Positions 9,731-18,543 of a stretch of 64,000 nt of DNA are shown here, piece after piece. The stretch lies in assembly GCA_002167745.1 (NCBI GenBank), contig NHCB01000013.1, positions 32,203 to 96,202 on the forward strand. The letters are read 5' to 3'. The stretch's first letter is position 1. Every line of letters starts with the position of its first letter. The position numbers and the translations under genes are program-made. The DNA comes from Betaproteobacteria bacterium TMED22. GTDB taxonomy: Bacteria; Pseudomonadota; Gammaproteobacteria; Burkholderiales; Eutrophovitaceae. The notes beneath the pieces are model-generated. The model ran no database searches. It was not told the origin of the DNA and saw nothing but the letters and a program-made list of their open reading frames with translations.

Positions 9731-11254
9731 ATGACCACTAAGGCATCAGAACCAGATTCCAGTACCCTACCGGCACGACGCTGGCTTTTGCTAATCAATG
9801 TACAAATTGTAACGTTGATGTATGGGATTGCGATTACCTCTGCAACCATTGTGCTGCCTCACATTCAAGGAGCATTATCTGTTAATCAAGACCAAGCCTC
9901 CTGGACAATGACTCTTTTTCTCGTCGGCTCAGCGGTGACAATGCCAATTACCGGATGGCTTGCGGGATGGTTAGGATGGCGTCGTCTTATGGTCGGCACC
10001 TTAATTGGATTCACCCTCTCAACCATTGCTTGTGGACTCGCCACAAATCTAGAAACATTGTTATTGGCGAGAACCATTCAAGGTGTTTTCGCTGCACCAT
10101 TGATGCCCTTAGGACAAGGAATGCTTCTGGCGACATTCCCCAAAAGACAGCATGCAATGGCGCTTATGCTGTGGGGCATCGGCGGAACGATGGGTCCGGT
10201 ACTTGGGCCCATACTCGGTGGATTGGTTGGTGAAGCACTAGGGTGGAGATGGACTTTTCTATTTCTTGCGCCGATTTCAATGCTGTCAATATTAATAGCT
10301 ATTTTCGCACTAGGTGATCAACAAAGAGGCACCTCTGGGAAACTCGGATGGATGGGATTCTTGAGCCTAGCTATCGCGATTGGTTCTGCTCAACTATTAC
10401 TCGACAGGGGTCATAGACTAGATTGGCTTGAGTCGTTTGAAATCTCAGCCGAACTGTTTATCTGCCTTTTAGCAATACTATTTTTTATTGGAAGTACGCT
10501 TTATTCGCGAACACCTCTATTCGAACGAACTATTTTCTCCAATTGGAATTTCACACTTGGACTCTTAACGATGCTTCTAATGGGAGCACTAAGTTTCACG
10601 CCAATCACGCTATTTCCTATGCTTCTTCAAGACTTACGCGGGTATCCAGATGCCGCAGCCGGCATTCTCTTATCAGCTCGTGGTTTTGGTAACTTAGCCA
10701 GTTTTTTTATTGTAGTTCACTTCACAAAATTCAATGCAAAACTAGCATTGATAACGGGCATGGCTCTTCAAATTTGGGCAGGCTGGGCGATGTCAAACTT
10801 AAACATCAATATGACGGAATACGACGTATTTTGGACAAACTTTGTTCAAGGGTTTGGTTTTGGTTTAGCTTACACACCAATGACTGTATTAGCCTTTGCT
10901 ACGCTATCAACAAAATTAGCCGTTCAAGGCTCGGCGTTGTTTAACATGATGCGTAATTTCGGCAGCAGTCTATTCTTATCACTGAGCGTATTGATTTTAT
11001 TAAGATCTGCGGCTGAGAATTATTCTGGTCTCAGCCAGATCATTAATCCGATGAACCCTATTCTCTCTAGTCCAGATACTGTTTCACAGTGGAATGTAAT
11101 TTCAGTGGAATCAATCGCTAAGATAAGTGAAGAGATCACCATTCAATCATTGATGGGAGGATATCTAAATGCTTTTCAACTCTTCACTTGGGTAGCAGTG
11201 TCAGCACTTGTTTTGAGTTGCCTATATCGATCGAACCGAACACCACAAAGATAA
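9731..11254 (+). CDS. DHA2-family (EmrB/QacA-type) MFS efflux transporter
   Basis: The 507-residue protein has about 14 hydrophobic helices, as expected for the DHA2 branch of drug:proton antiporters. Seen motifs include TLFLVGSAVTMPITGWLAGWLGWRRLM spread over the loop 2-3 region (motif A-like), LLLARTIQGVFAAPLMPLG (motif B with the conserved Arg), and GTMGPVLGPILGG followed by GWRWTF (motif C, antiporter type). No EmrA-type adaptor or outer-membrane factor is adjacent, so it may work alone at the inner membrane. The substrate cannot be read from sequence. It stands alone on the plus strand, divergent from rpsF and convergent with the next gene. Confidence 0.85.
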   Translation: MTTKASEPDSSTLPARRWLLLINVQIVTLMYGIAITSATIVLPHIQGALSVNQDQASWTMTLFLVGSAVTMPITGWLAGWLGWRRLMVGTLIGFTLSTIACGLATNLETLLLARTIQGVFAAPLMPLGQGMLLATFPKRQHAMALMLWGIGGTMGPVLGPILGGLVGEALGWRWTFLFLAPISMLSILIAIFALGDQQRGTSGKLGWMGFLSLAIAIGSAQLLLDRGHRLDWLESFEISAELFICLLAILFFIGSTLYSRTPLFERTIFSNWNFTLGLLTMLLMGALSFTPITLFPMLLQDLRGYPDAAAGILLSARGFGNLASFFIVVHFTKFNAKLALITGMALQIWAGWAMSNLNINMTEYDVFWTNFVQGFGFGLAYTPMTVLAFATLSTKLAVQGSALFNMMRNFGSSLFLSLSVLILLRSAAENYSGLSQIINPMNPILSSPDTVSQWNVISVESIAKISEEITIQSLMGGYLNAFQLFTWVAVSALVLSCLYRSNRTPQR

Positions 11255-11304
11255 TTGATTGCTACGAAATCAAGAAAGATCTCTCGTATCAAGCTCCAAA
11301 CCAT

Positions 11305-11658
11305 TCAGGACGAATAATTATCATTTCTTAACTTAAAAACCAGCACTAGGTTAGCGCTAAATAAGCATAGCGATAGCAGAAAATGCCATCGTACCCAGAA
11401 AATTAATGAATCAATCCCCTCATTAATAATTGTAGTTTGATCAGCCAAGTGTTCATAAAGCAGAAGTGCCATATCCTTCAGTCCACTTTGATCATTAGAC
11501 GTTTGAATTACATTCAAAACGACTTCAGGAGGTTGGGACAATACCTCCCAACGTGGAAAAACAACCACGTCAAGATAAATTACTCCTAAGAAAAAAATAA
11601 GATATGCCAGAACAGACAGTCCGTTTACCCACAACAAAATCTGTATCAGCTTACGCAA
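11305..11658 (-). CDS. Unrecognised small protein with two transmembrane helices
   Basis: The 117-residue product is not recognised. It has a hydrophobic helix near residues 5-30 (ILLWVNGLSVLAYLIFFLGVIYL), a polar central segment (about 35-80) and a second helix near 85-108 ending in KLRNDNYSS. A 'positive-inside' reading puts both termini in the cytoplasm and the central segment in the periplasm. It follows prpE by 29 bp on the same strand and could be the last gene of the sdh-to-prpE array, but nothing links it functionally. Its length and hydrophobic layout make it more likely to be real than chance. Confidence 0.6.
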   Translation of the reverse strand: MRKLIQILLWVNGLSVLAYLIFFLGVIYLDVVVFPRWEVLSQPPEVVLNVIQTSNDQSGLKDMALLLYEHLADQTTIINEGIDSLIFWVRWHFLLSLCLFSANLVLVFKLRNDNYSS

Positions 11659-11687
11659 CGTAAATAATCTCTTTTTTTGAAAAAACT

Positions 11688-13583
11688 CTATGGTTTAGTA
11701 ACTTTAATAATTTCCTCGATAGCCGCCAAATCTTCTAACGTTGTTAAGTCGCCTGGATCTCTACCCTCTGCAATCGCCTGTATGCTTCGTCTCAGCAATT
11801 TACCCGAACGAGTTTTAGGCAGCATTGAAACGAAATAAATGGTTTTCGGCCTGGCTATTGCACCAAGCGATTGATCTACCTGCTTCATAATTTCTTTTCT
11901 ATGTTGCTCACTCATCGCCGTTCCGTCGTCACCATGACTTTTACGCACGACAAATGCGATTGGCATTTGCCCTTTGAGCGCATCCTCAACACCTACAACC
12001 GCTACCTCTGCAATATTACCGTTATTTTGAATGGCTTCTTCAATTTCTCTTGTTCCTAGTCTGTGTCCTGCTACATTTATAACGTCATCCGTTCGACCCA
12101 GAATAAAATGATATCCATCCTGGTCCCTTATGCCCCAGTCAAATGTTGAATAAACAAGTGTGGATTCAAAAGTTGAAAAATATGTATTTACAAATCGCTC
12201 ATCATCACCCCACACGGTGCTCATGCAACCCGGCGGCAGCGGCGGAACAATGGAGACCAGACCCTTTTCATTTGCATCCGCCTCAGAAGCATCCGACTCT
12301 CTCAACACCTTAAGGTTATATCCGTAAGCAGGAAAAGACGGACTTCCATACTTCACAGGCGTTTTTTCTATACCAGGCATGGGGGTCAATACAGGCCATC
12401 CTGTTTCGGTTTGCCAAAAATGATCGTGTACCGGTTTTTTTATCGCATTTGATATCCAACTGTGTGTCGATTCATCTAAGGGCTCTCCAGCTAAAAATAA
12501 ATGCTTCAAAGAAGCCAGACTATAGTTATCTATGTATTTGGAATCTTGTTTCTTTAATACCCTAATCGCGGTCGGAGATGAGAACAACACGTTCACTTTA
12601 TGTTTCTCTATAAGACTCCACCAGATACCTGGATCAGGTGTCGTCGGCAAGCCCTCATACAAAATAGTTGTCATGCCCATGATAAGCGGGGCGTATACGA
12701 TATATGAGTGGCCGACTACCCAACCAATATCTGATGTTGTAAAGATTGTTTCGCCTGCTCGAGCATCATAAATGTGCTTCATAGATGCAGCTAAAGCGAC
12801 AGCGTGTCCACCTGTGTCCCTTTGCACACCTTTTGGCTTGCCCGTTGTCCCTGAGGTATACAAAATATAGCTCGGCTCATTAGACTCGAGCCATTCAATA
12901 CCAACCTCCTCAATATCCAACGCCTTAACTGCTTCGCGATAATCAATGTCGCGCTCTTCGTTCCAATCTAATTGTTCTACTAAACCTCGTTTGACTAAAA
13001 TTACATGAGCTGGTGGTTGTTCCGATATACTCAAGGCCTCATCTACTAATCCCTTATATGGGATGATACGTCCTCCTCTCATACCAGCATCAGCAGTTAT
13101 CATGACTTTAGGAACACAGTCATCTACCCGTTGCGCCAGACTAGCGGATGCAAAACCTCCAAAAACAACCGAATGAATAGCGCCAATGCGAGCGCATGCG
13201 AGCATTGCGTAAACAGCCTCGGGAATCATCGGCATATATATTAAGACCCTGTCGCCTTTACCGACTTGCTTTTTCTTTAATAAAGCTGCGAAACGGTTTA
13301 CTTCGTCGTACAACTCTTGATAACTGATTGCGAACTCTGTGTTGGTCTCAGTAGAGACATAAACAATTGCATTTTGCTTTGACCGATCTTTCAAATGACG
13401 ATCAATTGCATTGAAACAAAGGTTGGTCTTTCCGTTCAGGAACCACTTAGTAAAGGGCGGACGCGAGTAATCAAGTACCTGGTCAAAATCGCTGTTCCAG
13501 TGAATTAATTTAGCCTGCTCAGCCCAGAATTCATCAGTTCTATCTATCGAATATTGATGAAATTCGTTGATTTCTTGTGACAC
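11688..13583 (-). CDS. prpE: Propionyl-CoA (acryloyl-CoA) synthetase PrpE
   Basis: An AMP-forming acyl-CoA synthetase of 631 residues that activates propionate, and in some marine bacteria acrylate, to the CoA ester. The adenylation signature YTSGTTGKPKGV, the ADAGMRGGRIIPYK segment typical of PrpE rather than Acs, the HFWQTETGWPV region and the C-terminal catalytic Lys in KTRSGKLLRRS are all present. It lies 25 bp downstream of acuI; that pairing is known from acrylate and DMSP catabolism, where PrpE makes acryloyl-CoA and AcuI reduces it. The methylcitrate genes stand about 15 kb away on the other strand. Acetate as main substrate cannot be excluded by sequence alone. Confidence 0.9.
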   Translation of the reverse strand: MSQEINEFHQYSIDRTDEFWAEQAKLIHWNSDFDQVLDYSRPPFTKWFLNGKTNLCFNAIDRHLKDRSKQNAIVYVSTETNTEFAISYQELYDEVNRFAALLKKKQVGKGDRVLIYMPMIPEAVYAMLACARIGAIHSVVFGGFASASLAQRVDDCVPKVMITADAGMRGGRIIPYKGLVDEALSISEQPPAHVILVKRGLVEQLDWNEERDIDYREAVKALDIEEVGIEWLESNEPSYILYTSGTTGKPKGVQRDTGGHAVALAASMKHIYDARAGETIFTTSDIGWVVGHSYIVYAPLIMGMTTILYEGLPTTPDPGIWWSLIEKHKVNVLFSSPTAIRVLKKQDSKYIDNYSLASLKHLFLAGEPLDESTHSWISNAIKKPVHDHFWQTETGWPVLTPMPGIEKTPVKYGSPSFPAYGYNLKVLRESDASEADANEKGLVSIVPPLPPGCMSTVWGDDERFVNTYFSTFESTLVYSTFDWGIRDQDGYHFILGRTDDVINVAGHRLGTREIEEAIQNNGNIAEVAVVGVEDALKGQMPIAFVVRKSHGDDGTAMSEQHRKEIMKQVDQSLGAIARPKTIYFVSMLPKTRSGKLLRRSIQAIAEGRDPGDLTTLEDLAAIEEIIKVTKP

Positions 13584-13608
13584 GACTCCCCCTAACGCTC
13601 ATCAGTGA

Positions 13609-14601
13609 TTAATCTGCAATTTTAACGACTGAACGTCCCCTCATTTTTGCTTGCATCACGGATTGAAATGTCTCTGGCAAATCGTCAAATGCAACGGTGG
13701 TTACAATTTTATCTAGGTTGTTCGGCTTCATATCCGTAGCTAACCTACCCCACACTTTGCGTCTAACTGCCATTTCAGCATTCACAGAATCAATACCAGC
13801 GAGTGTTACTCCTCGAAGGATATATGGCATAACAGTTGTATTAAATTTAAAACTTGCAGCCAATCCAATAGAAGCGATTGCGCCACCAACTTTAACGGTG
13901 CTCGCTAACCAAGATAAAATATCGCCCCCTAAATTATCAACAACCCCGGCCCAAGTCTCCCGACCCAATGGTCTTATTTTTGTCAAATCAAGAGACGCGG
14001 TATCTAAAATCTCATTAGCTCCGAGGCTTTTCAAATAATCTGCTTGTTCTGGTTTGCCAGTCATCGCGGTAACGTCATAACCTAGGGCAGAGAGTATATC
14101 TATGGCTATCCCGCCGACACCTCCGGTCGCTCCATTAACGATAACCGGCCCAGCAGCTGGATTTAGTCCATTGTGTTCCATGCGTTCAACGGCCAATCCC
14201 GCCGTAAATCCAGCCGTTCCCAAGGCCATTGAACTAAATAGATCCAATCCACTAGGCATCGGAACGACCCACTTCGCAGGCACTCGGCAGTACTCAGCAT
14301 AACCTCCGTGATGAGCTACTCCAATGTCATAACTTGTCGCGATAACTTCTTGACCTACTTTGAATTCAGGTGAAGTTGATTCAGCAACTACGCCAGACAA
14401 ATCGATACCACCAACACATGGAAATCTACGAATAATCTTTCCTGCGCCGGTCGCCGCTAGCGCGTCTTTAAAGTTCACCGAAGAATAGGATGTCTTTATG
14501 AGCACTTCACCTGGATCAAGATTCGTGACGTCTATGGTTTTAAAACTGCTGCTGACACCGTCCTCTACCTCTTCAATCATAAATGCCTTAAATTGATCCA
14601 T
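13609..14601 (-). CDS. acuI: NADPH-dependent acryloyl-CoA reductase AcuI (YhdH/YhfP family)
   Basis: A 330-residue, zinc-free medium-chain reductase of the YhdH/YhfP family that converts acryloyl-CoA to propionyl-CoA. The N-terminus (SSVNFKDALAATGAGKIIRRFP, PCVGGIDLSGVV) and the nucleotide-binding GATGGVGGIAIDILSALGYDV match the family. Acryloyl-CoA is a toxic electrophile formed from acrylate, DMSP or 3-hydroxypropionate, so AcuI is both catabolic and protective. It sits directly before prpE, supporting the acrylate role; no DMSP lyase or demethylase is visible in the window. A YhdH-like reductase with a broader enone substrate range is the alternative. Confidence 0.88.
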   Translation of the reverse strand: MDQFKAFMIEEVEDGVSSSFKTIDVTNLDPGEVLIKTSYSSVNFKDALAATGAGKIIRRFPCVGGIDLSGVVAESTSPEFKVGQEVIATSYDIGVAHHGGYAEYCRVPAKWVVPMPSGLDLFSSMALGTAGFTAGLAVERMEHNGLNPAAGPVIVNGATGGVGGIAIDILSALGYDVTAMTGKPEQADYLKSLGANEILDTASLDLTKIRPLGRETWAGVVDNLGGDILSWLASTVKVGGAIASIGLAASFKFNTTVMPYILRGVTLAGIDSVNAEMAVRRKVWGRLATDMKPNNLDKIVTTVAFDDLPETFQSVMQAKMRGRSVVKIAD

Positions 14602-14676
14602 ACCTATCTCCTGATTTATTTTTACTTTATTTTGTGCGATGCAATAATACTATAAAAAATTCATAGTGCAACCCTC

Positions 14677-15768
14677 CTAGGCAAGATGGGCTTCACCCAG
14701 ATAACGAGAAGTCTGCATCTCAATTAATCTTGATTCAGTGCGATCTTTCTCGGTAGACCCTAACGAGTCAGAAAGTAAGTCTGTGAATCTCTCCTCAGAG
14801 CCAATTACTATATTTACCCTTCTATCGTAGAACTCATCAATCAGCCAAGTAAATCTTCTTCGTGCGTTATCGTTACTCTTATCGAACTTAGGAACACTAC
14901 TTATGAAAACCGTGTGAAATCGCTTAGCCAATTCGATGTAATCATCTTTACCTCTTGGTCCGTCACATATCGCATCAAAATCGAACCATATTGCTTCCTT
15001 TGCAATTCTTTTTGTTGGCACTACCCTATTATTTAATTCAATTGAATTAGTAAATTCGTGGTCTGCAACAAGCGAATCGAACAACCTCATAACCGCTGAC
15101 TCCACTTCCATTCCAGTCCCGCAAAAATAGACGCCCGCCTTCTCTAAAGAACTAAGACGATAATCTTCGCCTGCATCAAGATTAACAACATTCATCCTTG
15201 TCTTAATTAAATCAATGGTAGGCAAAAATTGTGTCCGCTGAAGACCATGTTCATAGAGCTTATCGGGTCTCCAATTAGCGGTGGTCACTATCACAACTTC
15301 CTGGTCAAATAGTGCCGCGAGTAGGTTCCTCATAATCATCGCGTCACCAATATCTGAGATATGAAACTCATCCAAACACAATAATTTTGTTTGTGACGCA
15401 ATATCCTTCCCAATCTTTTGGAGCGGATTTTGACGACCTTGTAAGTCTTTTAGCCGATGATGCACCTCTTGCATAAAACGATGGAAATGGATGCGTTTCT
15501 TTTGCTTTAACTTAATATGCTCATAGAAAAGATCCATTAAAAATGTTTTTCCACGACCAACACCACCCCATAGATACATCCCCTTTGGGGCCCCTACTTT
15601 AAAAAGAATTCGCTTTAAGATACCTTGCTGATTATGAGTGAACTCAAGTTCAACGGCTAATTGAGCCAGTTGGTCAATAATCTGCCGCTGAGCTGAATCA
15701 AGCCCATAGCCTAAGTCAGCAGCCTTTGATTCTATCGACTGTCTCATAGCACTCATAGCTGCACGCAT
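14677..15768 (-). CDS. zapE: AFG1/ZapE-type ATPase
   Basis: The 363-residue protein is a P-loop ATPase of the AFG1 family, ZapE in bacteria, which associates with the division ring in E. coli and with mitochondrial complex assembly in eukaryotes. Walker A is GGVGRGKTFLMDLFY (about residues 67-81), followed by HFHRFMQEVHHRL, Walker B LLCLDEFHISDIGDAMI and a sensor-like VVIVTTANW. Three in-frame ATGs occur in the first eight codons, none with a good ribosome site, so the start is uncertain by a few residues. It follows lpd by about 60 bp, an arrangement shared with many Burkholderiales. Confidence 0.93.
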   Translation of the reverse strand: MRAAMSAMRQSIESKAADLGYGLDSAQRQIIDQLAQLAVELEFTHNQQGILKRILFKVGAPKGMYLWGGVGRGKTFLMDLFYEHIKLKQKKRIHFHRFMQEVHHRLKDLQGRQNPLQKIGKDIASQTKLLCLDEFHISDIGDAMIMRNLLAALFDQEVVIVTTANWRPDKLYEHGLQRTQFLPTIDLIKTRMNVVNLDAGEDYRLSSLEKAGVYFCGTGMEVESAVMRLFDSLVADHEFTNSIELNNRVVPTKRIAKEAIWFDFDAICDGPRGKDDYIELAKRFHTVFISSVPKFDKSNDNARRRFTWLIDEFYDRRVNIVIGSEERFTDLLSDSLGSTEKDRTESRLIEMQTSRYLGEAHLA

Positions 15769-15830
15769 TTACGCATTAAGCAAGAGAAAACTGACGAATC
15801 AGTATAGCGACATAAATCATTGCAGCCAGC

Positions 15831-17255
15831 TTAAAGACTCAAGTATCTATTTTCAATTCCTAGAGCGGCCTCATGCATTGCTTCAGATAATGACGGGTGA
15901 GCATGTACGATCCTCGCAATATCCTCTGAGGTGGCACCAAACTCTAAAGCAACCACGGCTTCAGAGATCAATTCAGACGCATAAGGACCAATAACGTGCA
16001 CCCCCAAAATCCGATCACTTTCTTCGTGTGCAATCATCTTCACAAACCCTAAACTGTCCCCGATTGCCTGTGCACGACCACTAGCCACAAATGGAAACTT
16101 ACCAACTTTGTAAGGTACTCCATCAGACTTTAAGTCTTGCTCCGTTCGTCCGACCCAAGCAATTTCAGGACTAGTATAAATAACCCAGGGTATGGCATCG
16201 AGATTAACATCCCCATATTGACCAGCAATTGTTTCAGCTACCGCGACACCCTCTTCCGATGATTTGTGAGCCAACATCGGTCCTCGAACAACATCCCCAA
16301 TAGCGTAAATATTGGAAATGTTCGTTCGGTTGTGATGATCAACAGTTATGAATCCGCGTTCATCAACGTCGACACCCACATTATCCAAACCAACACCATT
16401 GGAATTAGGAACTCGTCCGACAGCAACTACGATACGATCACAATCCAATGTCTTAATATCGTCGCCCTCTTTATAGGTAACGGTAATCGTTTCATCTTTT
16501 CGGCTCACCTCTTGGACAGCACATCCTAGATGAATATCTAGACCGAGATTTTTAGTAAAAATCCTCTTAGCTTCCTTAGCCACAGCTTCGTCCACTGCCG
16601 CTAAAAATGTTGGCAGTGCTTCTAAAACAGTGACCTTCGCACCGAGCCGCCTCCAAACACTACCCATTTCTAAACCAATGACCCCAGCACCAATAACTAA
16701 CAGATGCTTTGGGGTTTTGGTAAGCGTTAATGCACCTGTGTTATCACAAATGTATTCGTTATCTACCGGAACGGAATCCATTGACCTCGGACTCGAGCCG
16801 GTCGCAATTATGACGTGCTTAGCATCGACAAATGATTCATTGCTTCCTGTAATCTTAAGCCGCATTAAGTCTCCAGACGAAACCAATTCCGCTCGGCCGT
16901 GCAGTTGCTTTACCTTATTTTTTTTAAATAGAAGCGAAATCCCGTTCGTGAACTGCTTCACGATTCCATCTTTGCGAGCTAGCATCTTCGCAACATCTAT
17001 CTTAACTTCAGTTGCTGAAATACCGTGCTCATGAAACTTATGGATTGCTTTTTCATAATTCTCAGAAGATTCGAGAAGTGCTTTCGACGGAATGCACCCG
17101 ACATTCAGACAAGTGCCACCTAAACTGGCCTTACCTGAGGCATCTTCAAAATCATCAATACAGATAGTTTTAAGTCCCAATTGAGATGCTCTGATCGCAG
17201 CGACATATCCACCTGGCCCTGCACCAACTACTGCGACATCATAAATAGTATTCAT
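15831..17255 (-). CDS. lpdA: Dihydrolipoamide dehydrogenase (E3 of 2-oxoglutarate dehydrogenase)
   Basis: A 474-residue FAD disulfide oxidoreductase that reoxidises the lipoyl groups of SucB with NAD. The FAD site VVGAGPGGYVAAIRASQLG, the redox-active pair in GGTCLNVGCIPSKALL, the NAD site VIGAGVIGLEMGSVWRRLGA, and the C-terminal HAHPSLSEAMHEA with the base His are intact. There is no N-terminal lipoyl domain. A TTG three codons upstream is possible, but the ATG at 17255 is preferred. It closes the sucA-sucB-lpd set, 44 bp after sucB. Confidence 0.97.
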   Translation of the reverse strand: MNTIYDVAVVGAGPGGYVAAIRASQLGLKTICIDDFEDASGKASLGGTCLNVGCIPSKALLESSENYEKAIHKFHEHGISATEVKIDVAKMLARKDGIVKQFTNGISLLFKKNKVKQLHGRAELVSSGDLMRLKITGSNESFVDAKHVIIATGSSPRSMDSVPVDNEYICDNTGALTLTKTPKHLLVIGAGVIGLEMGSVWRRLGAKVTVLEALPTFLAAVDEAVAKEAKRIFTKNLGLDIHLGCAVQEVSRKDETITVTYKEGDDIKTLDCDRIVVAVGRVPNSNGVGLDNVGVDVDERGFITVDHHNRTNISNIYAIGDVVRGPMLAHKSSEEGVAVAETIAGQYGDVNLDAIPWVIYTSPEIAWVGRTEQDLKSDGVPYKVGKFPFVASGRAQAIGDSLGFVKMIAHEESDRILGVHVIGPYASELISEAVVALEFGATSEDIARIVHAHPSLSEAMHEAALGIENRYLSL

Positions 17256-17299
17256 AGCATCCAATAATCCATCATTCGTAAAAAAACACCTTTAAAAAA

Positions 17300-18502
17300 C
17301 TAAATTTCAAGTAATAACCGGGACGGATCCTCAAGCGCTTCCTTAATAGCAACTAAAAACAATACAGCTTCTCGGCCATCAATAATGCGATGATCATAAG
17401 ACAGTGCCAAGTAATTCATCGGTCGCACTACGACTTGGCCATCTTCGACAACTGCCCTTTCCTTTGTCGCGTGTATACCTAAAATTGCAGATTGAGGAGG
17501 ATTGATTATTGGAGTCGATAACATAGAACCGAATACTCCTCCGTTCGAGATCGAGAAAGTACCCCCGGTTAACTCATCGATACTGAGTCGGCCTTCCTGC
17601 GCTCTTTTACCAAAATCACTAATCGTTTTCTCGATCTCTGCAAACGCCATGTTATCCGCATTCCTTATGATAGGCACAACTAAACCTCTGGGACTTCCAA
17701 CCGCCATACCAACATCAAAATAGCCGTGATAAACGATATCTTCACTATCCACTGAGGCATTAACAATTGGGTACTTCTTCAGCGCAGCAACCACCGCCTT
17801 AACGAAAAACGACATGAAACCTAGCTTTACTCCATGCTCTTTCTCAAACTGAACTTTATATTTATTTCGAATATCAATGACTGGCTGCATATTAACTTCG
17901 TTAAAAGTAGTCAGTATCGCCGCTGTTGCCTGAGATTCGAGCAAACGCTCAGCAACTCTTTGTCTTAAACGCGACATTGGAACCCGTTGCTCAGAGCGAC
18001 CTTTCGTATCAGCGGCACCCTTTGCCGCTATTAATTCAGAATTAACCTTTTCATTGACGGAAGAGGCGGCGACCACGTCTTCCTTTGTAATCCGTCCCCC
18101 TCTCCCGGTCCCTGCAACCGTTTTTGTAGAGACATTTTTTTCAGCCGCTAATTTTCTTGCTGCTGGCATCAAAACGACACCGCTATCGGCTTTCCCAGGC
18201 TGCACCTCCGGTGTTCCTCTTTTATCAACAGCGGTCGAGGACGAGTTTTCGCTCGCATCAATTGCACTTGTGTCAATTCGCGCAATGATCTCGTTCGCAC
18301 CAACTAACCCACCTTCCTCCTTAATTATCTCAGTCAAGACCCCCGCTTGCGGAGCAGGCAGCTCTAACACGACTTTATCTGTTTCAATATCAATTAGATT
18401 TTCATCTCGTTTTACATAATCGCCCTGTTGTTTGTGCCAAGATAACAACGTTGCCTCAGCTACAGACTCAGAGAGGGCGGGAACTCGAACTTCAATTAGC
18501 AT
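17300..18502 (-). CDS. sucB: Dihydrolipoyllysine succinyltransferase (E2 of 2-oxoglutarate dehydrogenase)
   Basis: A 400-residue E2 core with one N-terminal lipoyl domain (lipoyl Lys in [12 protein letters not shown], near residue 43), a Ser/Ala-rich linker, a peripheral-subunit-binding domain ([24 protein letters not shown]) and the acyltransferase domain ending in [13 protein letters not shown] with the catalytic His. The ATG at 18502 has GGGAGAAG just upstream; an in-frame TTG four codons earlier lies inside that ribosome site and is rejected. It lies between sucA and lpd. Confidence 0.97.
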   Translation of the reverse strand: MLIEVRVPALSESVAEATLLSWHKQQGDYVKRDENLIDIETDKVVLELPAPQAGVLTEIIKEEGGLVGANEIIARIDTSAIDASENSSSTAVDKRGTPEVQPGKADSGVVLMPAARKLAAEKNVSTKTVAGTGRGGRITKEDVVAASSVNEKVNSELIAAKGAADTKGRSEQRVPMSRLRQRVAERLLESQATAAILTTFNEVNMQPVIDIRNKYKVQFEKEHGVKLGFMSFFVKAVVAALKKYPIVNASVDSEDIVYHGYFDVGMAVGSPRGLVVPIIRNADNMAFAEIEKTISDFGKRAQEGRLSIDELTGGTFSISNGGVFGSMLSTPIINPPQSAILGIHATKERAVVEDGQVVVRPMNYLALSYDHRIIDGREAVLFLVAIKEALEDPSRLLLEI

Positions 18503-18543
18503 GACTTCTCCCAATGACGGTTAGTCGCAAATACTCGAAATAA

